From Xiphophorus maculatus (taxonomy: Eukaryota; Chordata; Actinopteri; Cyprinodontiformes; Poeciliidae), in assembly GCF_002775205.1 (NCBI RefSeq), contig NC_036443.1:16096373-16160372 (forward strand): 64,000 nt of DNA, given 5' to 3'. Numbering within the stretch: position 1 is the stretch's first letter; every line of letters begins with the position of its first letter. Shown here in pieces: positions 50,820 through 62,815 of this stretch. The notes below the pieces were generated by a model. That model was not told the origin of the DNA and did not search any database. It was given only the letters and a program-made list of their open reading frames with translations. The position numbers were made by a program, and so were the translations under genes.

Positions 50820-52330
50820 ACACTAGATCTATATTTAGTAATTAGTCATGTACTACAGCGATATGAAAGGGAGCCGATGCCAACAACTGTATGTCTATTT
50901 ATTTGTCGCAAATAAGCAGAAACGCTTATTAAAGGATCTAACACTCCCTCCTGCTCTCGTCATCGTCGATAAAATGTGAAGCAAATTTTGCCTCGGTTGA
51001 CACAACAAGAAGCTGAAGCATTGTATCGACACAGAGCAGAGTGTTATGGGTTGTACTGTGGAAATAGGATTCAGCAGCCGTGAATAAATACTAGATTTGT
51101 ATTGAATGAGAAAAGGAGACTCCCTGCGTAAACACCAAACAGAAACTGTGTGCGCTTTTATCTCTGTGCATGAAAGACACAGGATCCATGCAGCAGTATC
51201 AAAGTTTAAGGCCTCTGACTCCTACTGGACAACCAAGCTTCACATACCGACGTTCACATGTCTGCTTAGCCTATTTACCAATCTTCTGCTGTGGGAAATG
51301 ACAAATCAATATCTTATTCCAGGGCAGGTATTTGCTTTGTGTGAGAGGAAAAAGCCTCTGGAGTCCTTTTTCATCCAGACACAGTATAAACACGTTGAGT
51401 CACTGTGTGTGTGTATTAGCTGTCTGAATAAATCCAGTTTTCTCTGTGCCTACAGTGGGTGGAAAGAGCGGAGCGAATAATCATTTGTTCTTCTTATTTA
51501 TTTTTTTTTACCACCCATGTGAGAGTGCTGCATACGAGACAAATGCACAATTTATCTACCTATATGCACTTCTAATGGCCTCATTGTGAGATAAAGTGGA
51601 GTTTCTTTTCAGTCACATTCTTAAGAAGATGTGCGACTGGAGCTAAAATGCATTAATCTACTGATCTAAGAGAATACGCAGACATTCAGGGCGCTTTCAT
51701 GCCACACGATGCTCCTCTGAAGTCAGTTTGCATCATATTACCGCAACACGAGAAAAGCGTAGTCTGTATAGGATATGACAATGAACTTAGTTTGCCGCTG
51801 ATCAAGCACAATCCCACTCCCACTACTTTGCTTTTCAGGCCCCATCACACTCTCTTTCGAGTGGCAAACTCCACTCATATGTGTGGATGGTATAATAGCT
51901 CCCACCCTCAACAGCCTTGATGGAGAGTGATGTGGTTTCTGTATGAGCTGCTCCAACTCCTCACCACGGACCTCTGCACCTGGAAAATTGGGATTCTTTT
52001 ATTTCAGATTATGAGATGTGCATGGGAGTGTGTGTGTATGTGTGGGATCATTAATACGTGCATACAATCCGAGAGTGTGCCAGCGCAGCAGTTTATCCTA
52101 TTCTTGCCCGTAACAGAAAAATTTGATTTGCAAGTAAAGTCACTGACGAGGGAAATCACTTTCTCTCTCGTGCTGAGTACCACAAGACGTTGCATCTTTT
52201 TATGGCACAAGCATGTGTGTAGAGTCTGGAAGAACACAAAAGGGATCTTTATGTGGAGACAAGGACACACACCAGCTAAAAGCTAAATTTAAATACAATT
52301 TTCAGAAATGCTTTACTTCATAAAAAGCTC
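50820..52330. other. Intergenic DNA, partly complex
   Basis: The part at about 50,990-51,480 is GC-richer and free of recognised repeats. It contains a 124-codon frame (51,106-51,480) without domain similarity. This may be conserved noncoding DNA; no gene is supported. Confidence 0.3.
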
Positions 52331-52359
52331 TAGAGAACCCTTGGCATCCGTAATCCTTG

Positions 52360-53140
52360 CAAAGTTTTCACATTTTATCAAAATCAATGTATTATATTTT
52401 GATTTTATGTGACAAACCAACACAAGCTTACAGATAACTGTAATGTTTAGGGAAATTAAATGCTTATTTTTAAAAAAAAACAAACAAAAAATGGTCAGAT
52501 GTATTTTTATTCAGCTTCTTTGCCTTTTACACCACCATTTGAAAAGCGATCCAACAAATTGCCTCACCAGACAAGTTGGGAATAAGTTCTTGGAGAAGTT
52601 CAAAGAATGGTTAATGTATAAAGCAATATCTCAAGCTTTAAGAATTTCACATAGGTCCTTAAAGTCTAAAGGTCCAGTCAACAATATGAAAATGAATTAA
52701 TCAGAGAAGCAGCCAAGAGATCCATGATAAAATTGGGAAAGAGCAGAGACCCACAGCTGAGGTGGGAAAAGCTGTGGGCAGAGCAAATATTCATTATAAA
52801 CTCCACAAATCTGTGTTAATAAAGAGATGACAGCATTTCCTTTTCCATAGGAAAATAATCCTAAACATTAAATCAGATCTACAATTGAATAGTTTTAGAC
52901 TAAAGCATATATATTATTTTAAATTGATGTGCACAGATTTTCTCCATGTAATCTGACTGAACTTCAACTACTTCTTCAAAATAAGGCAACAAATTCAGTT
53001 TGTGGACAGTTCAAAAGGCAAATAAGCACAACATTTTTAATACTTTGAAAAATTGAAAAAATATATGTATCCCTATATGATGTCTATTGAATATAATACT
53101 TCAAAAATACTTTTAGATGCTTTTGCAAGACCGTGTAAGC
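52360..53140 (+). mobile_element. Fossil Tc1-like transposon, 5' half best preserved
   Basis: It begins AAAGTTTTCACATTTTATC and TTTTATGTGACAAACCAACA. It then has transposase N-terminal relics (TTGGAGAAGTTCAAAGAATG; TTAATCAGAGAAGCAGCCAA; ATCCATGATAAAATTGGG; CCACAGCTGAGGTGGGAAAA) and ends near TTTTGCAAGACCGTG. It is the same family and orientation as the neighbouring copies, with the frame lost. Confidence 0.7.
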
Positions 53141-53144
53141 ATGC

Positions 53145-54545
53145 ATTTGTAGAGATCCTACAGCAAAGCTTCGCTCACCACTTGTGTGACCTTATCTACT
53201 GAAAGATCTTTGTGTGTACATTTAGACTCCTGTGTAGTTCTAAGATCAATTCCCCCATGCCCAGCTTATAAAACACACACTTTGTATTGCACAGGAAGTC
53301 CATATACACATAACTACCCCCCTCTGTCAGGGTGACTACAGCTGCAGCGAGGGGACAGCCATGTCTCTGAGTGACTCTGACATGTCTGTTTGTTTAACAT
53401 GCATTATATATGAAAGACCAGAGTGAGTGGAGAAAAGATCACAGCAGCAGGTCAGCAGGTGGGAGGAGGAAAGTGAGCCCACTAAACAGAATAACTCTGA
53501 GAAAAGAGTGAGACAGGGGGACAGAAGCAAAGAAAATATGTTATTTATAGCAGAATGAAAGCTAGAGATGAAGAGTTTCAGGTTCCTGCACATTGAGGCT
53601 ACCTTTAATATTGTAAACTTCAATTACTCTAAACTCTAAACTTCAGAGGAGAAGGTTGTGATATCATGTCATATAAAATCTCTCATGTTAAATTATATAT
53701 GAAGGGATTGCTCCTTATGGGAGGAGGACCATTTGCTAAACAACTTATAGATCGAGCCCAAAACGTAAGTGATGTATCCATTAATGCTGATAGAAGCGTA
53801 AATAATTTATACATGTGAGTGAACGTGCTTTCCGCCCTCACTTTGAGAAAACTGTGAAACAGAGAAGCATTTTCCCTCTCTTTAATATAATGAATGGAAA
53901 ATACAGTGTGTGTGCCTGGCAGAGGAGACTGCATTAAAGTCACGAAGCAGCTGCTGGTAGAAAAGGGTGAGTGCAGGAAAAAGAAAAATGCTACAGCCGT
54001 GTGTAGAATATATGTGTGGGGGGGTGTGTGTGTGTGTTTGTATGATTCGAATGTGATGCTGAAAAACAGGGAGTGTTTGGAGTTGAAGGTCGGAGAAGAG
54101 ATGAAAAGGCAACGAGGGCAGAGTTCAGGAGTTCAGTGTAGCAAAGTGAATCACTTTACAAAATAATGTTCCTCCTGCATGAGCTCATCAGTGCTGAAGT
54201 CATCAGGAGAGAGGCAGGTGTCAGCCGGTCAGTTTCTAAACTGGTCTTTGTTGAATGAAGTCATCAGTCATTGTCTGGCTCAGGGATTCTTCGCTGCTCT
54301 CAAATGTGTGGTGAGTCAACCACTAGAGGGAGCTCTTATTTCTCTAATACGATCATCTTCATCAGTACAAAGCTTTTGCTGGGGTCAAGCCATAAACCTC
54401 AGATTTCCATCCACCCAACAGGAGCTGATCTTAACCATGAGACAACAAAGTCCCCTGTGGTTAAAGAAGCCAAGCCAGGTCAAATCTGGCTTTGGAGTTT
54501 TTGTCTGGACTCGCTTCCAAACTTAATACCCTGGGCAAGAACAGG
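53145..54545. other. Intergenic DNA before the L2-like element
   Basis: There is no gene I can support. A G/GT-rich tract (GTGGGGGGGTGTGTGTGTGT) lies near 54,013-54,032. The 54,179-54,526 open frame has no recognisable similarity. Confidence 0.35.
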
Positions 54546-54559
54546 AGAGAGTCAGAACA

Positions 54560-56340
54560 TGATATCATAATGTTAAATGTTGATCAAATGTTGATCAGCA
54601 TAATGTTGATCAGTTTGTGCCTGTGACTGTCTCACTTTTAGAGGATGCGGTTGGCCATATTAAGCCATCAGGTTCCCCTCGTGATCCTGTCCCTCCACGA
54701 TTTTTTAAAGATATCTTATCTAGCATAGGGCATCCTGTTCTTGCAATTATAAATAGCAGTCTGTCATCAGGTGTGGTCCCTGCTAGTTTTAAACATGCAG
54801 TAGTGCAACCACTGCTTAAAAAACCTGGCCTTGATCAAACTGTTCTGGCTAATTATCGGCCTATTTCGAAGCTGCCTTTTCTTTCTAAGGTTTTAGAAAA
54901 ACTTGTGTACTGTCAGCTGAAACAGTTTTTAGATTACAATGGCATTCTGGAGGTTTCCAGTCAGGTTTTAAAACTCTTCATAGCACAGAATCTGCTTTAA
55001 TAAGAGTTTTTAATGACATCCTTCTTGCATGTGATTCTGGTAACCATGTTGTTCTGATTTTACTTGACCTAACTGCTGCCTTTGATACAGTAGACCACGA
55101 CATTTTAATATTGCGATTATACCGAGTTGTAGGTATTGGTGGCACTGTTCTTAAATGGTTCAGGTCTTACCTGGAGGAGAGAACAATCTCGGTCAAGATT
55201 GGTGAGTCTGAATCATCTACTGCTTCAATGCCTTATGGCGTCCCACAGGGCTCCATTCTGGGCCCACTGCTTTTCTCTCTTTATTTACTGCCTCTGGGTT
55301 CTGTCCTCAGGAAACATGGGATTTCGTTTCATTGTTACGCTGATGATTGTCAGATTTATTTGCCCCTGAAGCAAAGGGATATACATTCTATCAAACATCT
55401 CCTGGCATGTCTAGGTGATATTAAAGCTTGGTTGGCCTTGAACTTTTTAAATTTTAATGAAAACAAAACAGAGGTGATGGTGTTTGGACCCAGTGGCTCC
55501 TGTGAGTCCTCCTCTGTTGACCTGGGACCCTTGGAGGTCTATTTTAAACCTGTTATTACAGATCTTGGTTTTAAGGTGGACAGTGATTTTAAATTGGATA
55601 GCCAAATCAGAGCCGTGGTTTGGCTATCCAAACCACGGCTTGATAAAGGCGCCAATCGCCTTTATCATTTAAGGCGATTGGCGTCAGTGAAATCTTTTCT
55701 TTCCAGGCAGCATTTTGAAACAGTGATCCATGCTTTTATTTCAACTCGATTGGATTACTGTAACGCACTTTATCTGGGAGTTAGTCAGTCGCTGCTCTCA
55801 CGTCTGCAGCTAGTACAGAATGCTGCTGCACGACTGCTGACAGGAACTCGAAAGAGGGAACACGTGACCCCTGTCCTGGCCTCACTTCACTGGCTGCCGG
55901 TATATTTTAGGATTCATTTTAAAATTCTTATGTTTGTTTTTAAATCACTACATAATCTTGCCCCGGCTTACCTCTCTGAGCTTCTTCACCCATACACACC
56001 ATATCGGTCTCTTAGGTCCGCAGATCAGCTGCTTTTGGAGGTACCGAGATCAAGAAGGAAGCTCAGAGGGGACAGGGCTTTCTCTGTCATGGGCCCCAAA
56101 TTATGGAACAACTTGCCTTTGCAGGTCAGTGAGGCCCCTTCACTGTCCACTTTTAAAGCTCGTCTTAAAACCCATCTATTTTATTTGGCTTTTAACTCTA
56201 GCGGGATCTAGTTTTAAATTGTATGTCTTTTGTTTTTAAACTGTAAGTTTTTATTTTATGTTTTTTTTTTATTGTTATGTTGTGTTTTGATGTACAGCAC
56301 TTTGTATCAGCTGTGGTTGTTTTAAAGATTTATTGGAACT
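54560..56340 (+). mobile_element. 5'-truncated L2-like LINE with frameshift and internal palindromes
   Basis: Non-LTR reverse transcriptase in two frames. From about 54,600 to 54,955 it reads VPVTVSLLEDAVGHIKPSGS and LANYRPISKLPFLSKVLEKL. After a one-base deletion near 54,953-54,956 it continues to 56,211 with LLDLTAAFDTVDHDIL, MPYGVPQGSILGPLLF, the catalytic YADD and the C-terminal LYHLRRLASVKSFLSRQ and SLHWLPVYFRIHFK segments. The endonuclease half is absent. The 3' end has GTACAGCACTTTGTATCAG and GTGGTTGTTTTAAAG near 56,293-56,328. A segment of overlapping inverted repeats at 55,598-55,683 adds residues not expected in the family. The family name (L2 clade) is judged from motifs. Confidence 0.85.
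55598..55683. repeat. Nested inverted repeats inside the L2-like copy
   Basis: Two perfect hairpins stand side by side. The first has 13-base arms at 55,611-55,623 and 55,628-55,640 around a 4-base loop. The second has 13-base arms at 55,650-55,662 and 55,671-55,683 around an 8-base loop. Each overlaps a further inverted pair (GATAGCCA at about 55,598 with TGGCTATC at 55,621; GATAAAGGCG at 55,642 with CGCCTTTATC at 55,657). Confidence 0.9.
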
Positions 56341-56762
56341 TCTTTTTGTAAACATTAACCGTTTATTTTCAAACCTGTTTCCTAATAAAAATGGCATCCC
56401 AGCCACAACAAACTGCATTGCATTTTCTACATATCTAATCATATGAATTAACTGGTTACAGACAGATTTCATGTAGACCTTTACTCTAGAACCACATTCA
56501 CCCAGTCGCACATGCCATGTGTATGCACACATTCAAGCACAATCCACAGATTGGTAGGCAACTTGGAGTTAACTCTTTTGCCCAGGGGCACATAGACATG
56601 TGACAGGAGGAAGCTGGAATCAAACCTACAAGCCTCCCGACTTCCAGACTACCCACTGAGTTGGAGCTGTTCCTGGCTCAGCCCCACACTCTGTGTGCTG
56701 CTACAATGTTTGCTGAAAGTTCCTGTGACTGCAATTGTAATCCTAACACCGAGCAGTGTAAT

Positions 56763-56930
56763 TGCCTTGCAAAATTATTGATTCTAGTCAAATCATTCCA
56801 CATTACGGCTGCAAAACTCGATGTAGTTTACTGGTATTTTATGTGATAAACCAACACAAAGCAGTGTGTAACTGAGAAGTGTAAGGAAAAGGAAGCATGG
56901 CTTTCAAAGTAGACTTTCAAAATATTCCAC
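56763..56930 (+). mobile_element. Tc1-like 5'-end remnant
   Basis: GCCTTGCAAAATTATTGATT, TTTTATGTGATAAACCAACA and AAAGCAGTGTGTAACTGAG, then GGAAAAGGAAGCATGG, represent the left terminal region of the Tc1 family seen at 42, 50 and 52 kb. The rest of the element is missing or unrecognisable. Confidence 0.65.
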
Positions 56931-59190
56931 AAATAAACTTCGAAAAGTGTTACTTGCATTTGTTTTCAGTTCCCTAAATCAAAGGTAAATTAATGTAGCA
57001 AATTGCCCTCATAAATCTCCTACAAACATATTCTCAAAATACCAATAGCTGTAAGTGAAGTAACTGCAACAAGCCATCCAATCTACAAATAGATTCATTT
57101 TCCCTAAATCTACTCTACAATACGGGTCTGCTTTGTATTGGTCAAAAACTGCAAATCATTCTTGTTTCTTGGTGTTATTTTCCACTTCTCCATGCACTTA
57201 ATGTCCACTTTCTTTCTTTTTTGTTGTTTTGCTAAAACTGCTTAACCTCAGGCTCGTCCACAGTAATGTCAAAATTTATTAAAACTCAGTTTGGGCTGCA
57301 TCTCACCAGAGAGTCACATGGAAAAAAAAAAAAAAAGGTTTTGCTGATATTTTATCAACAACTCTCCATTTATGGTCCATTCTTGTGTGCATCAAAATAA
57401 CTACATATGATTTTACTTCATGAAGGTTCTCAACAACTAGAGAATGTAGCAAAAGTAAAGCAGTTATTTGTTCTTCCTTCTCTAACTAGCTCTGTTCTGA
57501 CTCTGATTCCAATAAGCTATGTAAAGAAAAGAAAACAAGGAAAATGGAAATATAACTCAATTACATCAGTTCTATGATTAACTAGGTTATTTTAGCACAA
57601 AAATGTTAAACTAAATAACACATTTAAAAATAATTTGTGTGTACATGTGGAAAATCTCACCAGAATGTAAGCTGGCATCTTAGTTAGCACATGAATGAAG
57701 TCTGATACAAATAAAATTCAATCTGCAACCCTGTTCTGTGTACAATTATAAACATATTACATTATGTACACGATGAATACATCTAAAAAGAAAATGTTCA
57801 ATCTGTACATGGTATTGTTGTATTTTAGGATGCAATTTTAATTGCAGCTATTAAAGCATTTTTTCTTGAAAGTCTAAATTACCAATTGAACTTATGGTCA
57901 TCTAATCTGATCAACAGATGGAAAAAGCGCTTATTGCCACAAAATGAAAGTTTACAATTACATAGTTTTCCATCATAATAGTTACACAACCAAGCAAATT
58001 GTCTCCAGTCTTCTCCAGTCAGCACTCAGCCACCACCCCTTTTTACTGTGAATGCACATTTCTGCTGCTGTCACAACGTCCTAATAATCCCATTAGTGCT
58101 GGGAAAACGGATAAATCTATGACAGGGTTTAAAAGTTCAGTGAATATACGTAGCTGGGTGCACTTCTCCAGTTTTCATTCTCCAAAACATAATTAAAATG
58201 GAAAGACTGATGCCTCTGAGTGATTTACTAGTGTGTGTCTGAGACAGTATACGTTTTAATGCTTTGAGCTGGTGTCTATGTCCCTGTGATTTGAAGTGCT
58301 TTTGACAGTGTCACTCTCTTCTGTTGTGTTAATATTTGTACTTGCGCCTGGGTCTGTGAATGTGTAATAATTTCTGGTTGTCATGATGTTTACTGACTGA
58401 GTTAAAAATGCTATTTTCCTTGGAGCTTTGGAGAAGAAGATAGATGAATACAGTGGTAAATGGTTCTTATTCATATATGCCCTTTTTAGCCTAATCTAGA
58501 TTCAGCAAAGTGCTTTTATGAAGTACTTCCCATTTGCCCATTTGCATAAACACATATACACTTTTCTTTACTAATCATTTGCTCTATTGAGCCTTTTTCC
58601 CCACTAGGACTTGAACTGATCAACATGAGTATGAAAGGTTGGCCAAGTTGTTGGGCTGTTTTCTGTGATTTTTTTTTTTTGTAAAACTTAAAACTCCTTA
58701 AATGGATAAATCAAATGTTTTTGAAAGACTAATTCCCAGAAGGAGAACCTGGAAAATGAAACTTAGTGCCCACCACAGTCATGGGAAACCCCCCTGGTAC
58801 AAAAGTGTGAACAGCCTTAAAATGTATTTCTCTTTTTGCAGTAGAAAAATGAAGTAAATAAAGAAAATGTGACTTAGTTACAGTTTTGGAAAAATATCCT
58901 TGGTTACAAAATCACCAGAGCCGCTCTTACCGGCACCCTTCTGTTAATACCTTCTACTGTGCTCTTGTGTTAGAGGGATCCACAATAAGTTGAACATGCT
59001 GGCTTAAATATGTTGTAATTTTCCTGTTAACTTAAAAATTTCTTTTGTGATATGTCAAAAACCTCATAATTACTTCAAAAATGTTATATCTTTTGTTAGA
59101 TTTTTCACCCTGAAGGTCACAATTGTGATATTTTTCATATATAAATAGCTTAGGTTTAAAATGTTTAATTCATTCATTTTACAAACCTGC
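56931..59190. other. Intergenic DNA, nothing recognised
   Basis: AT-rich sequence with A/T runs (57,319-57,337; 58,669-58,681). There is no gene or element that I can support. Confidence 0.4.
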
Positions 59191-59480
59191 AAATGTTCTG
59201 AAGTGGTGCAGCCAGAGCCCTGATTTCAATCTGATAGGAAATTTGAGGAAGGAACTTAAAATCAGGACGATAATAAGGAAGGAATCCAACCTGACAGACT
59301 TGGGGCACATTGCAAATGTTGAACGATCAAAAATACCAGAAGAAAGTAGTTAAAAGCTTCTCTGAAATTATAAGGGTTTGATTGTTGCAATGCTAAATTT
59401 TTAAAAAAAAAAATAGAAGATATTTCCATTAATTTTTAAGGTGGATATAAATAATTTTCAGTGTGACATCCAGCAACAAA
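59190..59480 (+). mobile_element. Tc1-like transposase fragment of a second family
   Basis: Relics of the DDE domain C-terminal part can be read in shifting frames: QSPDFN-like, NLIGNLRKELKIR and ESNLTDLGHI. They are followed by degenerate terminal sequence. It is too decayed for borders or family. Confidence 0.45.
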
Positions 59481-59489
59481 CATTTTAGT

Positions 59490-60370
59490 TGAATAAAAGA
59501 TTGTTTTATTTCTAAATCTGCCGCAGATATGAATTAATTGTGAGCCTAACTGTAGAAAACAAAACAGCTTGTTTGCCTTTCTTTAACTCAATCTCTCATC
59601 TTGAGAGATGTCGAGTTCAGGATGGACCAAGTAGATGGTTTTGCTTTGATGGAGTTGGTAAAAAAAAACAACAAATAACACCAGAATGTTATGCAAGCAG
59701 AATTATTCCCTTTGAATCTTCAGCCATTCACTGAATAAAAATCCCAGCCATCCTGCTTTACAACCCCAACCAAATCTCCATCAAAACAGGCCATTTTCAG
59801 TGTTTCAGGTTGCAGCTTCCTGCCCATAACGAAGGGGATTTTGAACAGGCTAACGCACAGTAAGCAGAAGCAAAAGAGTGCAATGCTGTTCGCATTGAGC
59901 AGCCAACTGGCAGGCTTATGCCAGTTGTTGACATCCAGAGAGTAAGACTAAGGGAAGAGAGAAGGAAACAATACAGCTCAGGTTTGTAGCTCAAATTAAA
60001 ATATGACTGTTGGTGCTAGGCTGGCATACAAGCTCCATCATGGGGAATGAGAAAATTAAATTACACTGGGCCTTTCTGGGTTTGCTAATTATCCACATGA
60101 ACATGCATCTTACCAATCTCTCCCACACAGGTCAGCCATATTGAACAACACTGAATGTGTGTCTGTCTATTCTCTATGGACTGTGGAGGCAGAAAAATAT
60201 AAAACATGAGGGGTGACTTTATCATTATTATCAGACATCATTTAGAAGGAGGGCTGAGCTATTAGTGGTCAGCTATTGAATTAAAGCAGCATAACAGGCA
60301 TAAGTTTATTAAATGTACATTTTTCACAGCACATCTGATCAGTGTGGATGCATACTTCAGCCTGATCACA
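59490..60370. other. Intergenic DNA
   Basis: No gene is supported. A moderately complex patch lies at about 59,800-60,060. Confidence 0.35.
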
Positions 60371-60379
60371 TATGGAAAA

Positions 60380-60910
60380 ACTATTTAGGTTGGGTCTCCA
60401 TAGACTGCCATGCTTTACCCAGACTATCACTTAGTGTCTGGCTGTGGCCTGCTCTATTCCTCTGTTGGCCGCAGGAAATGGAGCATTATGCAACCATGTG
60501 CCTACCTCGGGTCATTAAGATGCCCTCACTCAGCAAAACTGGCACATCTGTGCTTGCTGATCAGCGTGGCCCTGTGGTTGGTGGAGGGGATGATAACTGC
60601 ACGCTAATTAAAAAGCCATTCATCGGAGTGAAAGGCCAATTAAAGGCCTAATATTTGATAAGGCTCTCGCCTCACTCAGCAGTAAGCCCACCTGGGAAGT
60701 ATTTATTAAATGTTAATGGAGACTGTAATTAATATCTAGGGCGGATTAACGAGGAAATGAATATCATTCTCGCGTACAATGAGAAGGAGAGAGCTGGTAC
60801 AGAAGAGAGGCAGGGAGAACAAGCACAAATGAGAGACAGATAATGGAGCTCGGCATTTTGCTCCTGTGTTGAAGGCTGCCATGTGCACAAGAGGCTCTTA
60901 AGCAGAGGTG
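60380..60910. promoter_or_regulatory. Conserved-noncoding-like element with homeodomain sites
   Basis: A sharply GC-richer, complex block without repeat similarity. It contains GCACGCTAATTAAAAAG, GGCCAATTAAAGGCC (inverted-repeat-like), TGTAATTAATATC and GCGGATTAACGAGG. This density of TAAT cores in otherwise constrained-looking sequence resembles developmental enhancers. No target gene is visible within the window. Confidence 0.35.
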
Positions 60911-61064
60911 CTACTGAACCAAAGCATAGCTGCCATATGGTATGACAATTTTTAGTTTTAGCAGACAAAAAAAATTCTTGTTACTTTTCAGATTTCTGAA
61001 TATAGCCAGTTTTTAATATAGGTCTTAATAACTGAGACCTGTTAATAAAAAGGTGCCTGTAGAT

Positions 61065-61175
61065 TAAATTTAATTTAATAACAGTTTATTTATACAGCAC
61101 CAAGTCACAACATGCCATCTTGAGCCACTACAAAAAAAATCAATTCAAACCAGTCATACAGACATATTCCAAGTA
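61065..61175 (-). mobile_element. L2-type 3' tail, minus orientation
   Basis: AACAGTTTATTTATACAGCA, CCAAGTCACAACATGCCATC and TTGAGCC, followed by AATTCAAACC, mirror the 3' tail seen at 19.2 kb in reverse orientation. Only the tail remains. Confidence 0.5.
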
Positions 61176-61179
61176 ATTT

Positions 61180-62110
61180 ACATACTTATGCATCTACTCT
61201 CATAATGTTTTTTGCCATGCTACATTTTTTTTTTATTCCATTGCTATTGATTGCAACTGTTACAACAAAAATACATAAATTGCACGTATTTTAAAATACA
61301 ACTTTTGTTATATGAATTTAGAAGTTGCAAGATTGTTTACATGGATATGTAGGCAGGAAATTGTATGTTTCCTCACTGTATTTTGTACGTACTTACATGC
61401 TTAGAAATGCCCAACCAGGGCAAATTAGCTGCAGCTATATACTGTAGGTGCAAAAAAACAGCTACACACTTGTTCTGTTCTATGTCTGTGTGCACTGTCC
61501 CTGTCAAATAAACTAATAAATGAAAATGAGACAAATATCACAATGTAAGACACCATCTAAGAAAAGTATGAGGATTTTTGTGTTTTCTGATACAGCTATA
61601 TATATTTTATTCTCATATAAAACTTTAATGCGAGTTGTCAACTGGAGGCTTATCTCATTCCTCTTTGCTTTGAATCATTGTCATGGAATATAAGACCTGA
61701 CTACGTCTCTGTGCCACATCATAAAAGTCAAGGTTGTTGTGTGTTCACTGATACGACTGCCTTCATATTTCTGCCTTGGAACCAGTCGTCTTCACATCAC
61801 TGGTTCTTTTACTATCTCTATTGTACTGACTGACAGTGGAATTGTTTTCTTAAAGTGTGTAAAGCTTTTCACCATTCTTTATTTATTGTGACCTTTTCTG
61901 CCCTGAGACTTTGCTGGTGTTTCACCTCATGAGGTTATTGCTTTGCGAGAGAAATAGCCAAGACAGTTTTTTTTGTTGTTTTTATCCCCCCAGCAACTCC
62001 ATCTTTCATGTCTCTAGTAGTACCTGATTAGGACAAATAAAAGACAGTATGAAATTGCAGATTCTCATTCATGATGATTATGGAATAATTAAAAGATAAA
62101 CAATATATCC
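61180..62110. other. Intergenic DNA
   Basis: No gene or identifiable element. AT-rich. Confidence 0.4.
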
Positions 62111-62115
62111 TTTGA

Positions 62116-62217
62116 AATAACAAGCATCCTTATGTGGATGCTTGTTATTTTCCAATAATACACTTTTATAATAATAATAATAATAACAATAATAATCACT
62201 TTTCCAATAATACACTT
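62116..62217. repeat. Perfect hairpin plus (TAA)n microsatellite flanked by a direct repeat
   Basis: Fourteen-base perfect inverted arms (62,116-62,129 and 62,136-62,149) enclose a 6-base loop. Directly after, a TTCCAATAATACACTT segment occurs twice (about 62,150 and 62,202) on either side of a TAA/TAACAA repeat. Confidence 0.85.
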
Positions 62218-62344
62218 AAGTCTTGCAAAGTACGGTACACTCAGCAAAGCATGTGCCATTATCACATGGGACTAAAATTAACACAAACAAACAATCCTGC
62301 ATTTCAACCATCCATTTATGGGTAGATACTTTGAACTGAATAAA

Positions 62345-62815
62345 AGGAAATGCTGAAAAAAAAAACCCTGTTACAGGCTGCAAAAAATTTAGGACTGTCC
62401 CAAAGGTTCACCTTCCAGCAGGACAACAACCCTAAACATATGGAGCGCATCTATGAATATAAAATTAAAAACCTCGACAGAGATTTTCTGTTGAATTTGA
62501 ATATGGATATTGACCCGGGGATTCTACCACACGCTCCATCCAAGTTGCCTGAGCTTGAGTTATTCTGCAAAGAATGCACAAGGATTTCTGTCTTTGGTTC
62601 TGTAGACACTGCATTGGCAGTAAAAAAAAAAATGCTGTTGACACAGGAGTGACTGAAGGCAAATGTATGACAGAGTTTGCAGTTTTTCTATTGTAGAAAA
62701 TGAAAACAAATTTTCTCTTCCACTTCATAATTATGTGTTGATTTGTCACATAAAATTACAGTAAATAAAGTGAAGTTTGTACAAGATGTGGAAAAAAGTT
62801 CAAAGTGCGTCAATA
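62345..62815 (+). pseudogene. Tc1-like transposase pseudogene, 3' part
   Basis: An open stretch (62,350-62,652) still reads LGLSQRFTFQQDNNPKH, the conserved QQDN-PKH block of Tc1 transposases that contains the second catalytic Asp. It then has a degraded middle and APSKLPELELFCKEC near the C-terminus. The usual WP-QSPDLNPIE part with the third catalytic residue is missing. The right terminal region (GTGTTGATTTGTCACATAAA, GAAGTTTGTACAAGATGTGG) follows to about 62,815. It is the same family and orientation as the other copies. Confidence 0.75.

Noticed and set aside
54179-54526. 115-codon frame upstream of the L2-like copy as part of its ORF
   Set aside because: The residues do not match LINE endonuclease or reverse transcriptase. 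The recognisable element starts near 54,560.
55136-55369. Alternative-frame open stretches inside 55,111-56,239
   Set aside because: They are shadows of the main reverse-transcriptase frame.
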